64,000 nucleotides of DNA from NCBI GenBank assembly GCA_021740385.1, contig JAIOZY010000007.1:80676-144675 (forward strand). The letters run 5' to 3'. Below the pieces are notes generated by a model. The model saw nothing but the letters and a program-made list of their open reading frames with translations. It ran no database searches and had not been told where the DNA came from. Position numbers and translations under genes: made by a program. Shown here piece by piece: positions 54,605 to 63,180 of the stretch (its first letter is position 1; each line of letters starts with the position of its first letter). The DNA comes from Prolixibacteraceae bacterium. GTDB lineage: Bacteria > Bacteroidota > Bacteroidia > Bacteroidales > Prolixibacteraceae.

Positions 54605-55078
54605 ATGATGGATTCAACAGATATATTAATAAATATTCGAAAAATTGTACGGTCGATCAATCTGGAATCAAAACGCATAGAAAAGGATTATGGTGTGAGT
54701 ATCCCGCAGGTTTTATGCATGGATTATTTAAGTAAATCTCCTGAATTTCAGGCTACACAGGGTGAACTTAAAAATTTTCTTAATTTAAATTCAAGCACTG
54801 TTTCGGGCATCGTACAGCGTCTTGAAAAAAAAGGATTGATTGCGCGGTTGCCAAAAACAGGCGATAAACGTGTTACAAAATTGATATTAACAGCTCCGGG
54901 TGAAATGCTTTTGAGAAAAATACCCCCGCTTTTGCACGATAAATTAAACAGGCAACTGGAAACAATTAATAATAAGGAGCTTCAAAAAATCGAAGAGGTC
55001 TTGAACAATTTGATACTTTTTCTTCAAATACCCGACGAGGATGTTGCTCTGCCCATTATCTCAAATAACGAATTGTAA
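54605..55078 (+). CDS. MarR-family transcriptional regulator
   Basis: A 157-residue winged-helix protein: SIPQVLCMDYLSKSPEFQATQGELKNFLNLNSSTVSGIVQRLEKKGLIARLPKTGDKRVTKLILTAPGE is the MarR core, with the RxxxxxDxR-type wing KTGDKR. It begins ATGATG at 54605; either ATG is possible. Its nearest gene in the same orientation is ablA, so it may control beta-lysine synthesis, but this is only positional. Confidence 0.93.
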   Translation: MMDSTDILINIRKIVRSINLESKRIEKDYGVSIPQVLCMDYLSKSPEFQATQGELKNFLNLNSSTVSGIVQRLEKKGLIARLPKTGDKRVTKLILTAPGEMLLRKIPPLLHDKLNRQLETINNKELQKIEEVLNNLILFLQIPDEDVALPIISNNEL

Positions 55079-55232
55079 GCAGAAGATAAAAATGGCTTAC
55101 TTTTTGTTTTTAAGAAAACTGTTTCTGTTGAAACATAATTGTTGTAATTTGTTCACTAAAAATCTAAACAAGCTTAGTGTGATGAAATACAGAGATATAT
55201 GTGTTTGATTAAATGCATGGTTTCGAAATGTA

Positions 55233-55264
55233 TTTAATAGAGTGCATTCTTTTTTGTATTTTTG
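55233..55264 (+). promoter_or_regulatory. Promoter of ablA-ablB
   Basis: TTTA (55233-55236, one mismatch to TTTG), 20-nt spacer and TATTTTTG (55257-55264), 26 nt before the ablA start codon. Confidence 0.5.
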
Positions 55265-55289
55265 TTCGCACAGAAACAAAAATTGAGAT

Positions 55290-56603
55290 ATGCAAAAATT
55301 TAGCACACAACAACGAAGTATTGCCGAAAAGATAGAAGAATCCAGTACGTATACAAACTGGAAAGACTGGAAATGGCAATTGAAGCATTCAATTAAGGAC
55401 ATCGACAAGTTTCAATATTTAACCGGGATAAAATTTTCAGACGAACAGGTTGCAACATTGACCGAAACACTGAAAAAATTCCCGTTGTCGATTACCCCTT
55501 ATTACGTCTCGCTTATCGACTATAAAAATTATCAAAACGACCCGGTTTTCAAACAATCGTTTGCCGACCCGAGGGAGTTGAACATTGACCGTTCGGAATT
55601 GAACGACCCGCTGGCCGAGGACAAAGATTGCCCGGTTGAAGGGATTACACACCGATATCCCGACCGGGTGTTGTTTCATGTAAGCAACATTTGCTCGATG
55701 TATTGCAGGCATTGTACCCGCAAGCGTAAAGTTGGCGACGTTGATTTTGTCCCTTCGAAAAAACAGTTGATTAAAGGCATTGATTACATAAAAAGGACCC
55801 CGCAGGTACGCGATGTATTGCTGTCGGGAGGCGATCCGTTTATGTTATCGGACAGCATGATTGACTGGCTTTTGGGCGAAATATCCAAAATCAAGCACGT
55901 TGAAGTGATCCGGGTTGGAACGCGTATGCCCGTGGTATTGCCTTACCGCATTACCGATGATTTAATAGCGGTGCTGAAAAAATACCAGCCGTTGTGGATC
56001 AATACCCATTTTAACCACCCGAGGGAATTAACATATTCGGCCCGGACAGCACTGGCAAAACTGGCCGATGCCGGTTTCCCGCTTGGTAACCAATCGGTGC
56101 TGTTAGCCGATGTGAACGATTGCCCGAAAATAATGAAGAGCCTTGTGCACAGGTTGGTACAAAACAGGGTAAGGCCGTATTATCTCTACCAGTGCGATTT
56201 ATCGGAAGGCTTATCGCATTTCCGTACACCCATTGGCAAAGGCATCGAAATAATGGAAAGCCTTATCGGACATACCAGCGGTTTTGCCGTGCCCCGCTAT
56301 GTTATTGATGCACCGGGTGGTGGCGGCAAAATTCCAATCATGCCCAATTACATCATTTCATGGTCGACCAACAAAGTGGTATTGCGTAATTACGAAGGGG
56401 TACTCACTACTTATAAGGAACCCGATTCATACGAACCACGGTTTTGCGACCGGAATTGTGAGGATTGTGACCTGGAACTTAACCTTGAAGCGTCAAGCGA
56501 AATTGAGTCAATCGGGATAGAAAAGCTGCTTTCCGACTCGGATAAATCAATCTCGCTAATACCAAAAGGAAATGAACGTATGGGAAGGAGGACAGATGGA
56601 TAA
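55290..56603 (+). CDS. ablA: Lysine 2,3-aminomutase
   Basis: A 437-residue radical-SAM/PLP enzyme. The cluster motif is [16 protein letters not shown], then [28 protein letters not shown], the [16 protein letters not shown] segment, and the PLP-lysine loop [14 protein letters not shown] Cys-rich tail ([13 protein letters not shown]) is also seen in KamA. It turns L-alpha-lysine into L-beta-lysine. With ablB overlapping by 8 bp, the product is predicted to be N-epsilon-acetyl-beta-lysine, a compatible solute. Confidence 0.97.
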   Translation: MQKFSTQQRSIAEKIEESSTYTNWKDWKWQLKHSIKDIDKFQYLTGIKFSDEQVATLTETLKKFPLSITPYYVSLIDYKNYQNDPVFKQSFADPRELNIDRSELNDPLAEDKDCPVEGITHRYPDRVLFHVSNICSMYCRHCTRKRKVGDVDFVPSKKQLIKGIDYIKRTPQVRDVLLSGGDPFMLSDSMIDWLLGEISKIKHVEVIRVGTRMPVVLPYRITDDLIAVLKKYQPLWINTHFNHPRELTYSARTALAKLADAGFPLGNQSVLLADVNDCPKIMKSLVHRLVQNRVRPYYLYQCDLSEGLSHFRTPIGKGIEIMESLIGHTSGFAVPRYVIDAPGGGGKIPIMPNYIISWSTNKVVLRNYEGVLTTYKEPDSYEPRFCDRNCEDCDLELNLEASSEIESIGIEKLLSDSDKSISLIPKGNERMGRRTDG

Positions 56604-57420
56604 AATTGAAAAATTTAAAGAAGCTACAATTCAGCACGGAAAATTTAACAATCGGTTATACATAATGAAGTTTCCCCCTACGGGAAATGCAGGGCTTGTA
56701 AAAGAAATGCAAGAGCTTGCTGTTGAAAACGGGTACACAAAAATTTTCGGGAAGATACCTAAAATGAAATTGCCCCTTTTTCTGCGACAGGGTTTTAAAG
56801 CTGAAGCAGCCATTCCTAAATTTTATCGCGGAAGGGGCGGATGTGTATTTGTATCAAAATTTATCGACCGATCGCGGGCTGTGTACGATCCGGCCCCATT
56901 GAAAAAATTCAGGAAAGTTCTTGATAATTACGATTTTCAGACCCGCGAAGTCGATCTCGGTAAGGTGCATATCGAACGACTTACAAAGGAACACGCAGAA
57001 GTAATTACCGACATTTACAAAGAAGTTTTCGAAACATATCCTTTCCCGATTCACGACAAAGAATACATCAGGTACACCATGGATAACGATGTCTGGTATT
57101 TTGGTGTGTTTATAAACGGGAAATTGTGCAGTGTTTCTTCGGCCGAGGTTGATGTTGAGGGTAAAAATGCCGAAATGACCGATTTTGCTGTAACGGGCGC
57201 ATCGCGCGGGAAAGGCCATTCGAAATATCTGCTGCGTTATATGGAACAGGAAATGAGGAAGATGAAAATTAAAACCGCTTATACCATAGCCCGGTTGAAT
57301 TCAATTCCGATGAACAAAACATTCCTGGGAGCCGGGTACAGCTATGCCGGAACCCTTATCAATAACACCAATATTTCGGGTGGAATTGAAAGTATGAATG
57401 TTCTATACAAATACATTTAA
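56596..57420 (+). CDS. ablB: Beta-lysine N6-acetyltransferase
   Basis: A 274-residue protein starting at the ATG at 56596 behind a GGAAGGAGG ribosome site; the in-frame ATG at 56572 would add eight residues inside abl[44 protein letters not shown] is the AblB hallmark, followed by a GNAT domain ([20 protein letters not shown]). It acetylates beta-lysine to the osmolyte N-epsilon-acetyl-beta-lysine. The pair suggests life in a saline setting. Confidence 0.95.
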   Translation: MDKIEKFKEATIQHGKFNNRLYIMKFPPTGNAGLVKEMQELAVENGYTKIFGKIPKMKLPLFLRQGFKAEAAIPKFYRGRGGCVFVSKFIDRSRAVYDPAPLKKFRKVLDNYDFQTREVDLGKVHIERLTKEHAEVITDIYKEVFETYPFPIHDKEYIRYTMDNDVWYFGVFINGKLCSVSSAEVDVEGKNAEMTDFAVTGASRGKGHSKYLLRYMEQEMRKMKIKTAYTIARLNSIPMNKTFLGAGYSYAGTLINNTNISGGIESMNVLYKYI

Positions 57421-57422
57421 AC

Positions 57423-57641
57423 ATGATTGACAGGAATATGGGAAAAAGATGCATTTATTCAGACCGATGCCACATATATCAAGGAAAAGTAGAGCTCAAA
57501 CAACCGCTATTCCTGGTGAAAAATATATTTTGCAATAACGGGTACCGGTGGTGGTCGAAGTGTGAAGTTTTTAGGCAATTTGAGGCGGAAGAGCCTGTTC
57601 TGGAAACCATGATTCCGGATGAAGGCTTGCGTCCCGATTAA
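57423..57641 (+). CDS. 72-residue four-cysteine protein coupled to ablB
   Basis: The ATG lies 2 nt after the ablB stop codon. The product has paired cysteines, CIYSDRC, then FCNNGYRWWSKC about 24 residues later, which could bind a metal or a small Fe-S cluster. No family is assigned. Its spacing suggests that it is the third gene of the abl operon. No terminator was seen right after it. Confidence 0.6.
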   Translation: MIDRNMGKRCIYSDRCHIYQGKVELKQPLFLVKNIFCNNGYRWWSKCEVFRQFEAEEPVLETMIPDEGLRPD

Positions 57642-57686
57642 TTTGTTGCATTTAAATAACAGCTCGTTTTAACCTTGTTGATTAAT

Positions 57687-57908
57687 TCATAGGTTGTTAT
57701 TGTTAATTGATACGATGAGGGTACTTGATCCTTGAGAAGATGCCACTGATGAATTGGTTTCGATAATTTGTTGTGCCATTTCGTAACGTGTCACTTCTGA
57801 AGGGGGTGTTTCCTGTGCCTGAAGTTTAAATGCAAGAATCAGTACAAGCGTGATAATTACAAGAAAAACCTCTCCTGCTTTAACCAGTAAATAGCTTTTA
57901 ATTTTCAT
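57687..57908 (-). CDS. Small protein with a single N-terminal membrane/signal segment
   Basis: A 73-residue ORF: MKIKSYLLVKAGEVFLVIITLVLILAFKLQAQ looks like a signal peptide or membrane anchor ending at AQ, followed by a short polar part with SSQGSST and a poly-Asn end. It has no recognised family. The typical signal-peptide end makes it more credible than chance. Confidence 0.5.
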   Translation of the reverse strand: MKIKSYLLVKAGEVFLVIITLVLILAFKLQAQETPPSEVTRYEMAQQIIETNSSVASSQGSSTLIVSINNNNL

Positions 57909-58027
57909 CTCTAACTAAATTCGATAATTCGAAAGTCAAATTAATCGATTCTTTTTCAAATAAATTGGGGTAAATTGTTTAAAAATGGGGTGTGAATTGT
58001 ATCAATTAAAAAAAAAGAAAAGGGGGG

Positions 58028-58531
58028 TTAGTTGATTTGTTTTTTCAATTCTTGCACTATTGTGTAAACAACCGGGCATATTTCGCAGTTTTTCAGCGTT
58101 ATTTGTAAAATTTGATGCATCCTTCGCCGGTTTGTGTGCGGATAACCCCTGCATGCCTTGGGGCGGCTTTCGTACACCATGCAATAATTATCGGGAAGCA
58201 GAAAAGGGCAGGGGGGGTGTTTAAATACAAGGTCGTTGTCTTTGTCGGTTTTCAGGTAACCGGCAATGAACCGGGCAGGTTTAACTTTGAGTTTACGTGC
58301 AAGCCGGTCAATGTCTTTTTCGGTTATTATTGGGCTGATATAACTGCAACAATTGGCACAGCTAAGGCAATCGAAATCAATGAATGCCTCTTCGTGCAGT
58401 GTATGAAAAAGCATATCGAGTTGTTTGGAACTTGTTTTTTTCAGTTTTTCAAATAGGTTATTTAGCGTTTTTTTGTCCTGTGCAACAAGCTCTTTTAGTT
58501 CTTCCGGAGTTTTGTATTCCACTTTTTCCAT
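58028..58531 (-). CDS. YkgJ-type cysteine-cluster protein
   Basis: A 167-residue protein of the UPF0153/YkgJ family: FDCLSCANCCSYISPIITEKDIDRLARKL, then HPPCPFLLPDNYCMVYESRPKACRGYPHTN. The Cys pattern CxxCxxCC...CPF...C...RPxxCRxYP is complete and likely binds zinc or an Fe-S cluster. The family function is poorly known. The gene starts next to the 37-bp repeat at 58538. Confidence 0.93.
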   Translation of the reverse strand: MEKVEYKTPEELKELVAQDKKTLNNLFEKLKKTSSKQLDMLFHTLHEEAFIDFDCLSCANCCSYISPIITEKDIDRLARKLKVKPARFIAGYLKTDKDNDLVFKHPPCPFLLPDNYCMVYESRPKACRGYPHTNRRRMHQILQITLKNCEICPVVYTIVQELKKQIN

Positions 58532-58537
58532 ATTACT

Positions 58538-58574
58538 GCTATCAGAGATGGGGATTATTCGTGAATAATCCGGG
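58538..58574. repeat. 37-bp interspersed repeat, copy 2
   Basis: GCTATCAGAGATGGGGATT... ending ...AATAATCCGGG. It differs from the copy at 22203-22239 by one base and fills the gap between the DMT and YkgJ genes exactly. Confidence 0.8.
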
Positions 58575-59513
58575 TTAGGTTCTTGGAATCGGGTCGGGTC
58601 CTTTATACGTTTTTTTGAATTTCACCTGGGCCATAAAAAGTCCGGCAATAACCAGCAATATTCCCGATATTTTTTGAAAGGAAAGAATATCGCCCAGGAT
58701 AAACCAGGCAAATATGGCTGTAAAAACAGGAATAATGTTTACAAACATGTTCGATTTTGTAACCCCTAAATGCCTCACGCTGTAGGTGAAGAATATGAAG
58801 GCAAGGGTTGATGCAAAAATGGCCAGTTCGCCAATGGCCAGCATGGCATCGCGATCGAACGGGGTATTTGCAAAACGTTTGCTTTCAAAAATGAGCCAGA
58901 AGGGGAGAAAATAAACCGAGCCAATTATGTTTTGAAATAGAATGATGGACAGGTTGTTCATGCGCGATGAAATTTTATGCAGCACAACCGTGTACCCAAT
59001 GGCCGAAAATACAGCAGTGAATTGCAGCAATATGCCCAGGGGGTTTGCACTTAGTCCGGAGCCAAATTTGAAAATGACCAGTGTAACACCAATAAACGAA
59101 ACGATAACCCCGGCAATGTTTTTCATTGTAATTTTTTCTTTAAAAAAGATGAGCGATGCAAAGGGGGCAAAAAGGGGAATGGTGGCAATTATAACAGCGC
59201 CAACAGTTGAAGAAATGTACTGCAGCCCGAAGCTTTCGCCCATGAAATAAAGGAAAGGTTCGAAAAAGGTGAGCAAAAGCAGGTACTTGAAGTCGTGTTT
59301 ATCGGGGATGACCAGCCTGCCGCTTAACCGGGTGATTAAAAAGAGAATGATGGTTGAAATCACCAACCTGCCCAATACAATGGTTAACGGGCCGTACGAT
59401 ACGTTGGCGACTTTAAACCAAACGAACGACAACGAAAAACACATCATGGCCAGAATAACAGCCCCGTAAAGTTTTGCAGCACTTTGTTGCTTCATTCCAA
59501 AAATTTGTGCCAA
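58575..59513 (-). CDS. DMT/EamA-family transporter
   Basis: A 312-residue ten-helix protein with two EamA repeats: VWFKVANVSYGPLTIVLGRLVISTIILFL, FFEPFLYFMGESFGLQYISSTVGAVIIATIPLFAPFAS, and second-repeat FFTYSVRHLGVTKSNMFVNIIPVFTAIFAWFILGD. A basic tail follows the last helix. The substrate cannot be told. An alternative ATG lies at 59495. The stop codon abuts the 37-bp repeat. Confidence 0.93.
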   Translation of the reverse strand: MAQIFGMKQQSAAKLYGAVILAMMCFSLSFVWFKVANVSYGPLTIVLGRLVISTIILFLITRLSGRLVIPDKHDFKYLLLLTFFEPFLYFMGESFGLQYISSTVGAVIIATIPLFAPFASLIFFKEKITMKNIAGVIVSFIGVTLVIFKFGSGLSANPLGILLQFTAVFSAIGYTVVLHKISSRMNNLSIILFQNIIGSVYFLPFWLIFESKRFANTPFDRDAMLAIGELAIFASTLAFIFFTYSVRHLGVTKSNMFVNIIPVFTAIFAWFILGDILSFQKISGILLVIAGLFMAQVKFKKTYKGPDPIPRT

Positions 59514-59556
59514 AAGTAGCAGAAAAGATTGGAATGTATAAACGGGAAGCTGCCAA

Positions 59557-59589
59557 AAACCTTCAAGGTTTTGGAAACCTTGAAGGTTT
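59557..59589. repeat. Perfect 15-bp inverted repeat at the boundary of the truncated effector gene
   Basis: AAACCTTCAAGGTTT (59557-59571) and AAACCTTGAAGGTTT (59575-59589) flank a TGG centre. Coding sequence of the next gene begins immediately after, and the last bases form part of an in-frame TAG. It looks like a recombination or insertion boundary. Confidence 0.75.
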
Positions 59590-59591
59590 AG

Positions 59592-61694
59592 AACTCGTAC
59601 CGGGTGCCCTGGAAGTTTGTCCCTACCGGCAGTGCCGGCAAAGTAGCGCTAACCTTTACCGAAAGTGACCCTGACTATTCCAAATTCTCGTTTGTAACCA
59701 GCAACGGCATACAGTTGTTGCCCGATGCCTCCGGCGGCACGCCCCTGCTGACCCTGCCGGCCGGCGAGGCGGGCAGCGACTACCACCTGTACGCGCTGTA
59801 CAATGGTGAGGACGGCACCACCCAGGTTGGCCGTTTGCATGTGCGCACCGAGCGCGAGGTAACCTACCCGGTAACGCTGGTTCCTATGGCTGCCGGAATT
59901 TCCACCGTTGGTTTGGCCGATGAACTGAACCGGATATATGCCCCTTATGCTGTAAAATGGCAGGTAACAGAGGATAATGCACTTGTTGGAAATACCGATT
60001 GGGATGTGACAGGCACTCCCGGACAAATCAATACCGGCGATGCCTTTTTAAGCGAATACTCCGATGACCAGATTTCCCTTCATTCCTATTACAAAGAATT
60101 CGGCACCAATTACGATGCCTCCCGTTCGTACGTATTCCTGTTTAATAATTACCCGGTTTCGCTCGAAGGTGAAGATAATATTGATGCCAGCACAAAGTTA
60201 GGAGACATGCCCATAAACCGCCGTTGGGGTTATCTTTTTGGTGTAGGCAGTGAAGACCAAACCGACTTAGCCCGCACTTTGGCGCATGAACTGGGCCATG
60301 GCCGCCTCACCCTTCGCCACACCTTTGCTGATGAAATATGTGGGGGCGACCCGGGCGCCACAACCAACCTGATGGACTATTGCCTGCCGGAAGAAACACA
60401 CCACGACACATTGAACCGTTTCCAGTGGGAAGCTGCGCATAAACCGGCACTGATTGGCGATGTGTTCCAAACGGATGAGGATGGGGCTTTCAAACCTGGT
60501 TGGTATATGGCTAGGCATGATTTCACTGATACTCGTGAATGTAATGGAGGAGAATTCATTGAAGAAGAATTTATCACCTACTATGCTCCCTCTGGTCTTC
60601 CTTTTTCTTTACCCAAACGAGTATGTCATGAACAGCATTCAGGAAAATTGAAACTTTCTTATGAAACAAAATTTATTGAAGTCCCTGATAAATGTCTTAC
60701 TAGTTTTAGATTGGATGATGTTGTGTATGAAGCTTTAGTTGTTGAAAATGAATTTATAGGTTATATTCCTTTTCCGACAGGTGATATTGAAGCAGCATTT
60801 AAAGATGAAAATACTATACCAAATCTTGAAACAATTATGTTGTATGATTTAACCGATAGCTATGTTAACCGTACTCATGTATATTATTCTACTTTAGAGG
60901 GATTTGAAGGAGATTATTATGCTCGTGGCCCAATTATTGAAGAAGATGGTGATGTTTTACGATGTTCAAAATGCCAAATGCCAATTGAAGATTGCTATTG
61001 TGGAAGGGCTTGTGTTTGTTATGCAGATCATTCACAGATGAGTGGAACAGTTAACTGTCATATGCTTAGGGAATTTTATGGCTATAAAGGTATTCCTTTT
61101 TTAAGTGAAGGAAAATTGGATAGAATTGAATACTTTTATAAAACAGTTTCTGGTGGATTAACCGATGCGCAAATATTTCATAACCATATGTTAAATGTTC
61201 AGGGATTAACTTTATATTATTACAAATTGGGTGTTGAACCACCATTTACATATCAAGATGTGATTTCTCAGGTTGGTAAACTTTCAGAGGTGTTAGAGAT
61301 GACGATCGATGATATTCCAACTAAAAATATTTTTAAGACACTTAATACTCTTAATAACAGATATGAAATTTTTATGTCTGTTTCAAACATCAACGATGCA
61401 TTGGAAAATGAAGATTATGCCTTGGCTTTTTATGAAGCTATAAAAACTATTCCAGAAGTGGGTCAAATTATGGAAGGTTTGGAAACAATATTGGGTATAA
61501 TCTACAGTGAATCGTTTATGACAGCTTTGTATAATTCTGCAAATTATCAGTTGGATTTATTGTATTCAACAGGGGATATAGTTAGGATACAGGAAATGGA
61601 AAGTCTACGAGATATTGCAGAATGTCAAATAAATAGGATTAGAAATGAGAACAATGAAGGAATTCATAACAAAATATGTACCTGCCATAAATAG
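59592..61694 (+). CDS. 5'-truncated metalloprotease-domain protein with variable C-terminus (polymorphic-toxin-like)
   Basis: The frame is open from 59592, right after a TAG and the hairpin at 59557-59589. No proper start or signal peptide is present; the first residues (NSYRVPWKFVPTGSAGK) read as the inside of a larger protein, and a GTG at 59604 is the first candidate start. A zinc-protease motif HELGHGRLTLRHTF follows LARTLA, with TTNLMDYC as a possible Met-turn. The DNA is GC-rich to about 60500 and then AT-rich, coding a Cys-rich part (RCSKCQMPIEDCYCGRACVC) and ending in HNKICTCHK. This mosaic is typical of a pre-toxin protease domain joined to an exchangeable C-terminal domain. Toxicity is inferred. 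Confidence 0.7.
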   Translation, partial: NSYRVPWKFVPTGSAGKVALTFTESDPDYSKFSFVTSNGIQLLPDASGGTPLLTLPAGEAGSDYHLYALYNGEDGTTQVGRLHVRTEREVTYPVTLVPMAAGISTVGLADELNRIYAPYAVKWQVTEDNALVGNTDWDVTGTPGQINTGDAFLSEYSDDQISLHSYYKEFGTNYDASRSYVFLFNNYPVSLEGEDNIDASTKLGDMPINRRWGYLFGVGSEDQTDLARTLAHELGHGRLTLRHTFADEICGGDPGATTNLMDYCLPEETHHDTLNRFQWEAAHKPALIGDVFQTDEDGAFKPGWYMARHDFTDTRECNGGEFIEEEFITYYAPSGLPFSLPKRVCHEQHSGKLKLSYETKFIEVPDKCLTSFRLDDVVYEALVVENEFIGYIPFPTGDIEAAFKDENTIPNLETIMLYDLTDSYVNRTHVYYSTLEGFEGDYYARGPIIEEDGDVLRCSKCQMPIEDCYCGRACVCYADHSQMSGTVNCHMLREFYGYKGIPFLSEGKLDRIEYFYKTVSGGLTDAQIFHNHMLNVQGLTLYYYKLGVEPPFTYQDVISQVGKLSEVLEMTIDDIPTKNIFKTLNTLNNRYEIFMSVSNINDALENEDYALAFYEAIKTIPEVGQIMEGLETILGIIYSESFMTALYNSANYQLDLLYSTGDIVRIQEMESLRDIAECQINRIRNENNEGIHNKICTCHK

Positions 61695-61701
61695 GAATAT
61701 T

Positions 61702-62289
61702 ATGAAGAGAATTTTTATTGTATTAATGTTTTTTGTAGCTGTTTGTAAAGGTTACGCACAATATGATCTGCTTTACTTTAGTGACGACAGCATTCCAAAA
61801 CTTGAATATGATGCCGATTTTCTTTTCAGGCAACATAAGTACGATGAATCAAGTGCGATTTATCGAAAATTATTAAAGATTGACAGTTTAAAAGCGAATT
61901 CTTTTTTTATGATTGCAGTTAATTACTATTATTCTGAAAAATTCGATAGCTCTTTTTTTTATTTGGACAAGGCGATGAATTTTGGTTATGATTCTCTTAA
62001 AATATTTAATGAAAAATTATTTATTTACGAAAATAGAATGCATGATTATAAAAAAGCAGAAAGCCTACTAAATGAGATGATTAAAATTTGGCCTAGGAAT
62101 ACTGTTTTATATAGAAAACGTGCATCTTATCATTTGAGATTAAGAAGAGATGTTGATGCTTATAAAAGAGATATGAGAACTGCTGTTAGTTTTGGAGATA
62201 GCATAGCAAAAGAACAACTAGAATACTACGATAGGGGGGTAAGGGCTTATAAAAAAAGCATGGAAGAAAAAGCAAAGGAAGCAGAATAA
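61702..62289 (+). CDS. Exported TPR-like protein, candidate immunity/partner (copy 1)
   Basis: A 195-residue protein with signal peptide about 1-19 (MKRIFIVLMFFVAVCKGYA). The ATG at 61702 is preferred over the in-frame ATG at 61645, which lies inside the preceding gene. Helical TPR-like repeats follow: FRQHKYDESSAIYRKLLKIDS, FDSSFFYLDKAMNFGYDS and YKKAESLLNEMIKIWP. It starts 7 nt after the effector-like gene and has a clear paralogue at 63181-63762. The signal peptide would place it in the periplasm or envelope. Confidence 0.8.
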   Translation: MKRIFIVLMFFVAVCKGYAQYDLLYFSDDSIPKLEYDADFLFRQHKYDESSAIYRKLLKIDSLKANSFFMIAVNYYYSEKFDSSFFYLDKAMNFGYDSLKIFNEKLFIYENRMHDYKKAESLLNEMIKIWPRNTVLYRKRASYHLRLRRDVDAYKRDMRTAVSFGDSIAKEQLEYYDRGVRAYKKSMEEKAKEAE

Positions 62290-62304
62290 AAGCCCCCGCT
62301 CTTC

Positions 62305-62529
62305 GGGATATGTTCTAAGTTTGCAGCCGCTGCTGCGTCCACGATGTATAATCGGGACGTGGCTTACAAGCTAAGGATTTTTAATCCTGTTCAAATATTG
62401 TTTTCATCCCTCCAACTTCAAACAAATTTTTAGTTTTTTATCATTAACACCTTGCTCAACGGGATATGCCGTAAGTTTGCAGCGGCTGGCTCTGCTTTTC
62501 GGGATTTGCTGTAAGTTTGCAGTGGCTGG
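62305..62529 (+). repeat. Three direct repeats of about 29 bp
   Basis: Each copy reads GGGATnTGyyn-TAAGTTTGCAG-ysGCTG: at 62305-62333, 62461-62489 and 62501-62529. The second and third are 40 bp apart start to start. They share the invariant core TAAGTTTGCAG. Confidence 0.7.
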
Positions 62530-62806
62530 TGGCGATTTGCAATCGTCGCCTAACAAGTTCGCCCGCGATTTTCATCGGGGTGTGATCCCGTTATTAAATA
62601 ATTCCTTATTTTTATATATATGGGCATTAGCTGCACTGATCTCCGATTCGTAACAAAATATCGCCGGGATCTTTCTACTACTGCACGTTCTGCCATAGAT
62701 TATAGAGGTGAAAAGGGGATTGGTGAATATTGAGTTTGTTTCGTAAGTTTACAGGATTATCCTGGGTTTGTGGGCGCGTCCCGATAATAGATCGTGGACG
62801 CACCAG
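62332..62806. repeat. Imperfect inverted repeat bracketing the spacer
   Basis: Arms GCGTCCACGATGTATAATCG.. (from about 62332) and ..CGATAATAGATCGTGGACGC (to about 62804) match at about 25 of 29 positions when one is reverse-complemented. Confidence 0.55.
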
Positions 62807-62872
62807 CGCTTGCGAATGTTTCCGTAAATCCGGAAGAGCCGGAGTTTGCTAGAAATAGTTGTTATAAGATAA

Positions 62873-63169
62873 CAACGGCACGGTTCACAGAACCGCGCCA
62901 GCGGGAGGATTAAATTAATTCCTGCAATTGGCCAAATAGCTGACGGTATAGAATCTGTTCTTTCATTTGTTTATAGCGAATCTGTTTTGAATTCCCTTTA
63001 TTCTTCTGCAGATCAAGAACTATTCCTTTTAATGGGATGTGAATCGCCATACTGTGTACTTCGAAGAAGTGAGCTTGAAAATATTAAGAAAATATCAAAA
63101 GCTCAGCTTGATAGAAAACAAGAAGAGAAATTTTTTAACATACATCATTCCATTTGTACATGTCCATAA
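62873..63169 (+). pseudogene. Orphan C-terminal fragment related to the end of the upstream effector-like protein
   Basis: The open frame begins in the left 27-bp inverted repeat, with no proper start (TTG at 62987 is the first candidate). From about 62911 it reads LIPAIGQIADGIESVLSFVYSES, matching TIPEVGQIMEGLETILGIIYSES of the upstream protein; SLYSSADQELFLL matches ALYNSANYQLDLL; and the ending HHSICTCP matches HNKICTCHK. It is therefore an orphan 3' cassette without the protease domain. A TPR-like partner gene starts 12 nt downstream. Confidence 0.7.
62879..62905 (+). repeat. Left arm of a perfect 27-bp inverted repeat
   Basis: Begins CACGGTTCACAGAACCG and ends CGCCAGCGGG. Its exact reverse complement is at 63776-63802. 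CGGTTC-ACA-GAACCG inside it is itself a hairpin. The two arms enclose the orphan fragment and the second TPR gene. Confidence 0.85.
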
Positions 63170-63180
63170 ATAGTATAGAT

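Larger units (their letters stand above)
62290..62872. other. Repeat-rich spacer between the two effector/partner modules
   Basis: About 580 bp without a credible gene. It contains three copies of a ~29-bp direct repeat (62305, 62461, 62501), an imperfect inverted repeat of ~29 bp (62332-62360 against 62778-62806), and small hairpins. A 37-codon ORF at 62620-62733 has no recognisable product. Confidence 0.6.

Noticed and set aside
59592..61694. RHS/YD-repeat toxin
   Set aside because: No YD repeats or RHS core; only the HELGH protease motif and a divergent C-terminus are visible.
62305..62529. CRISPR array from three ~29-bp repeats
   Set aside because: Spacing is irregular (156 and 40 bp), the copies diverge, and no cas genes are present.
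62620..62733. 37-codon ORF in the spacer between the effector modules
   Set aside because: No recognisable product; lies among repeats and is probably chance or relic sequence.
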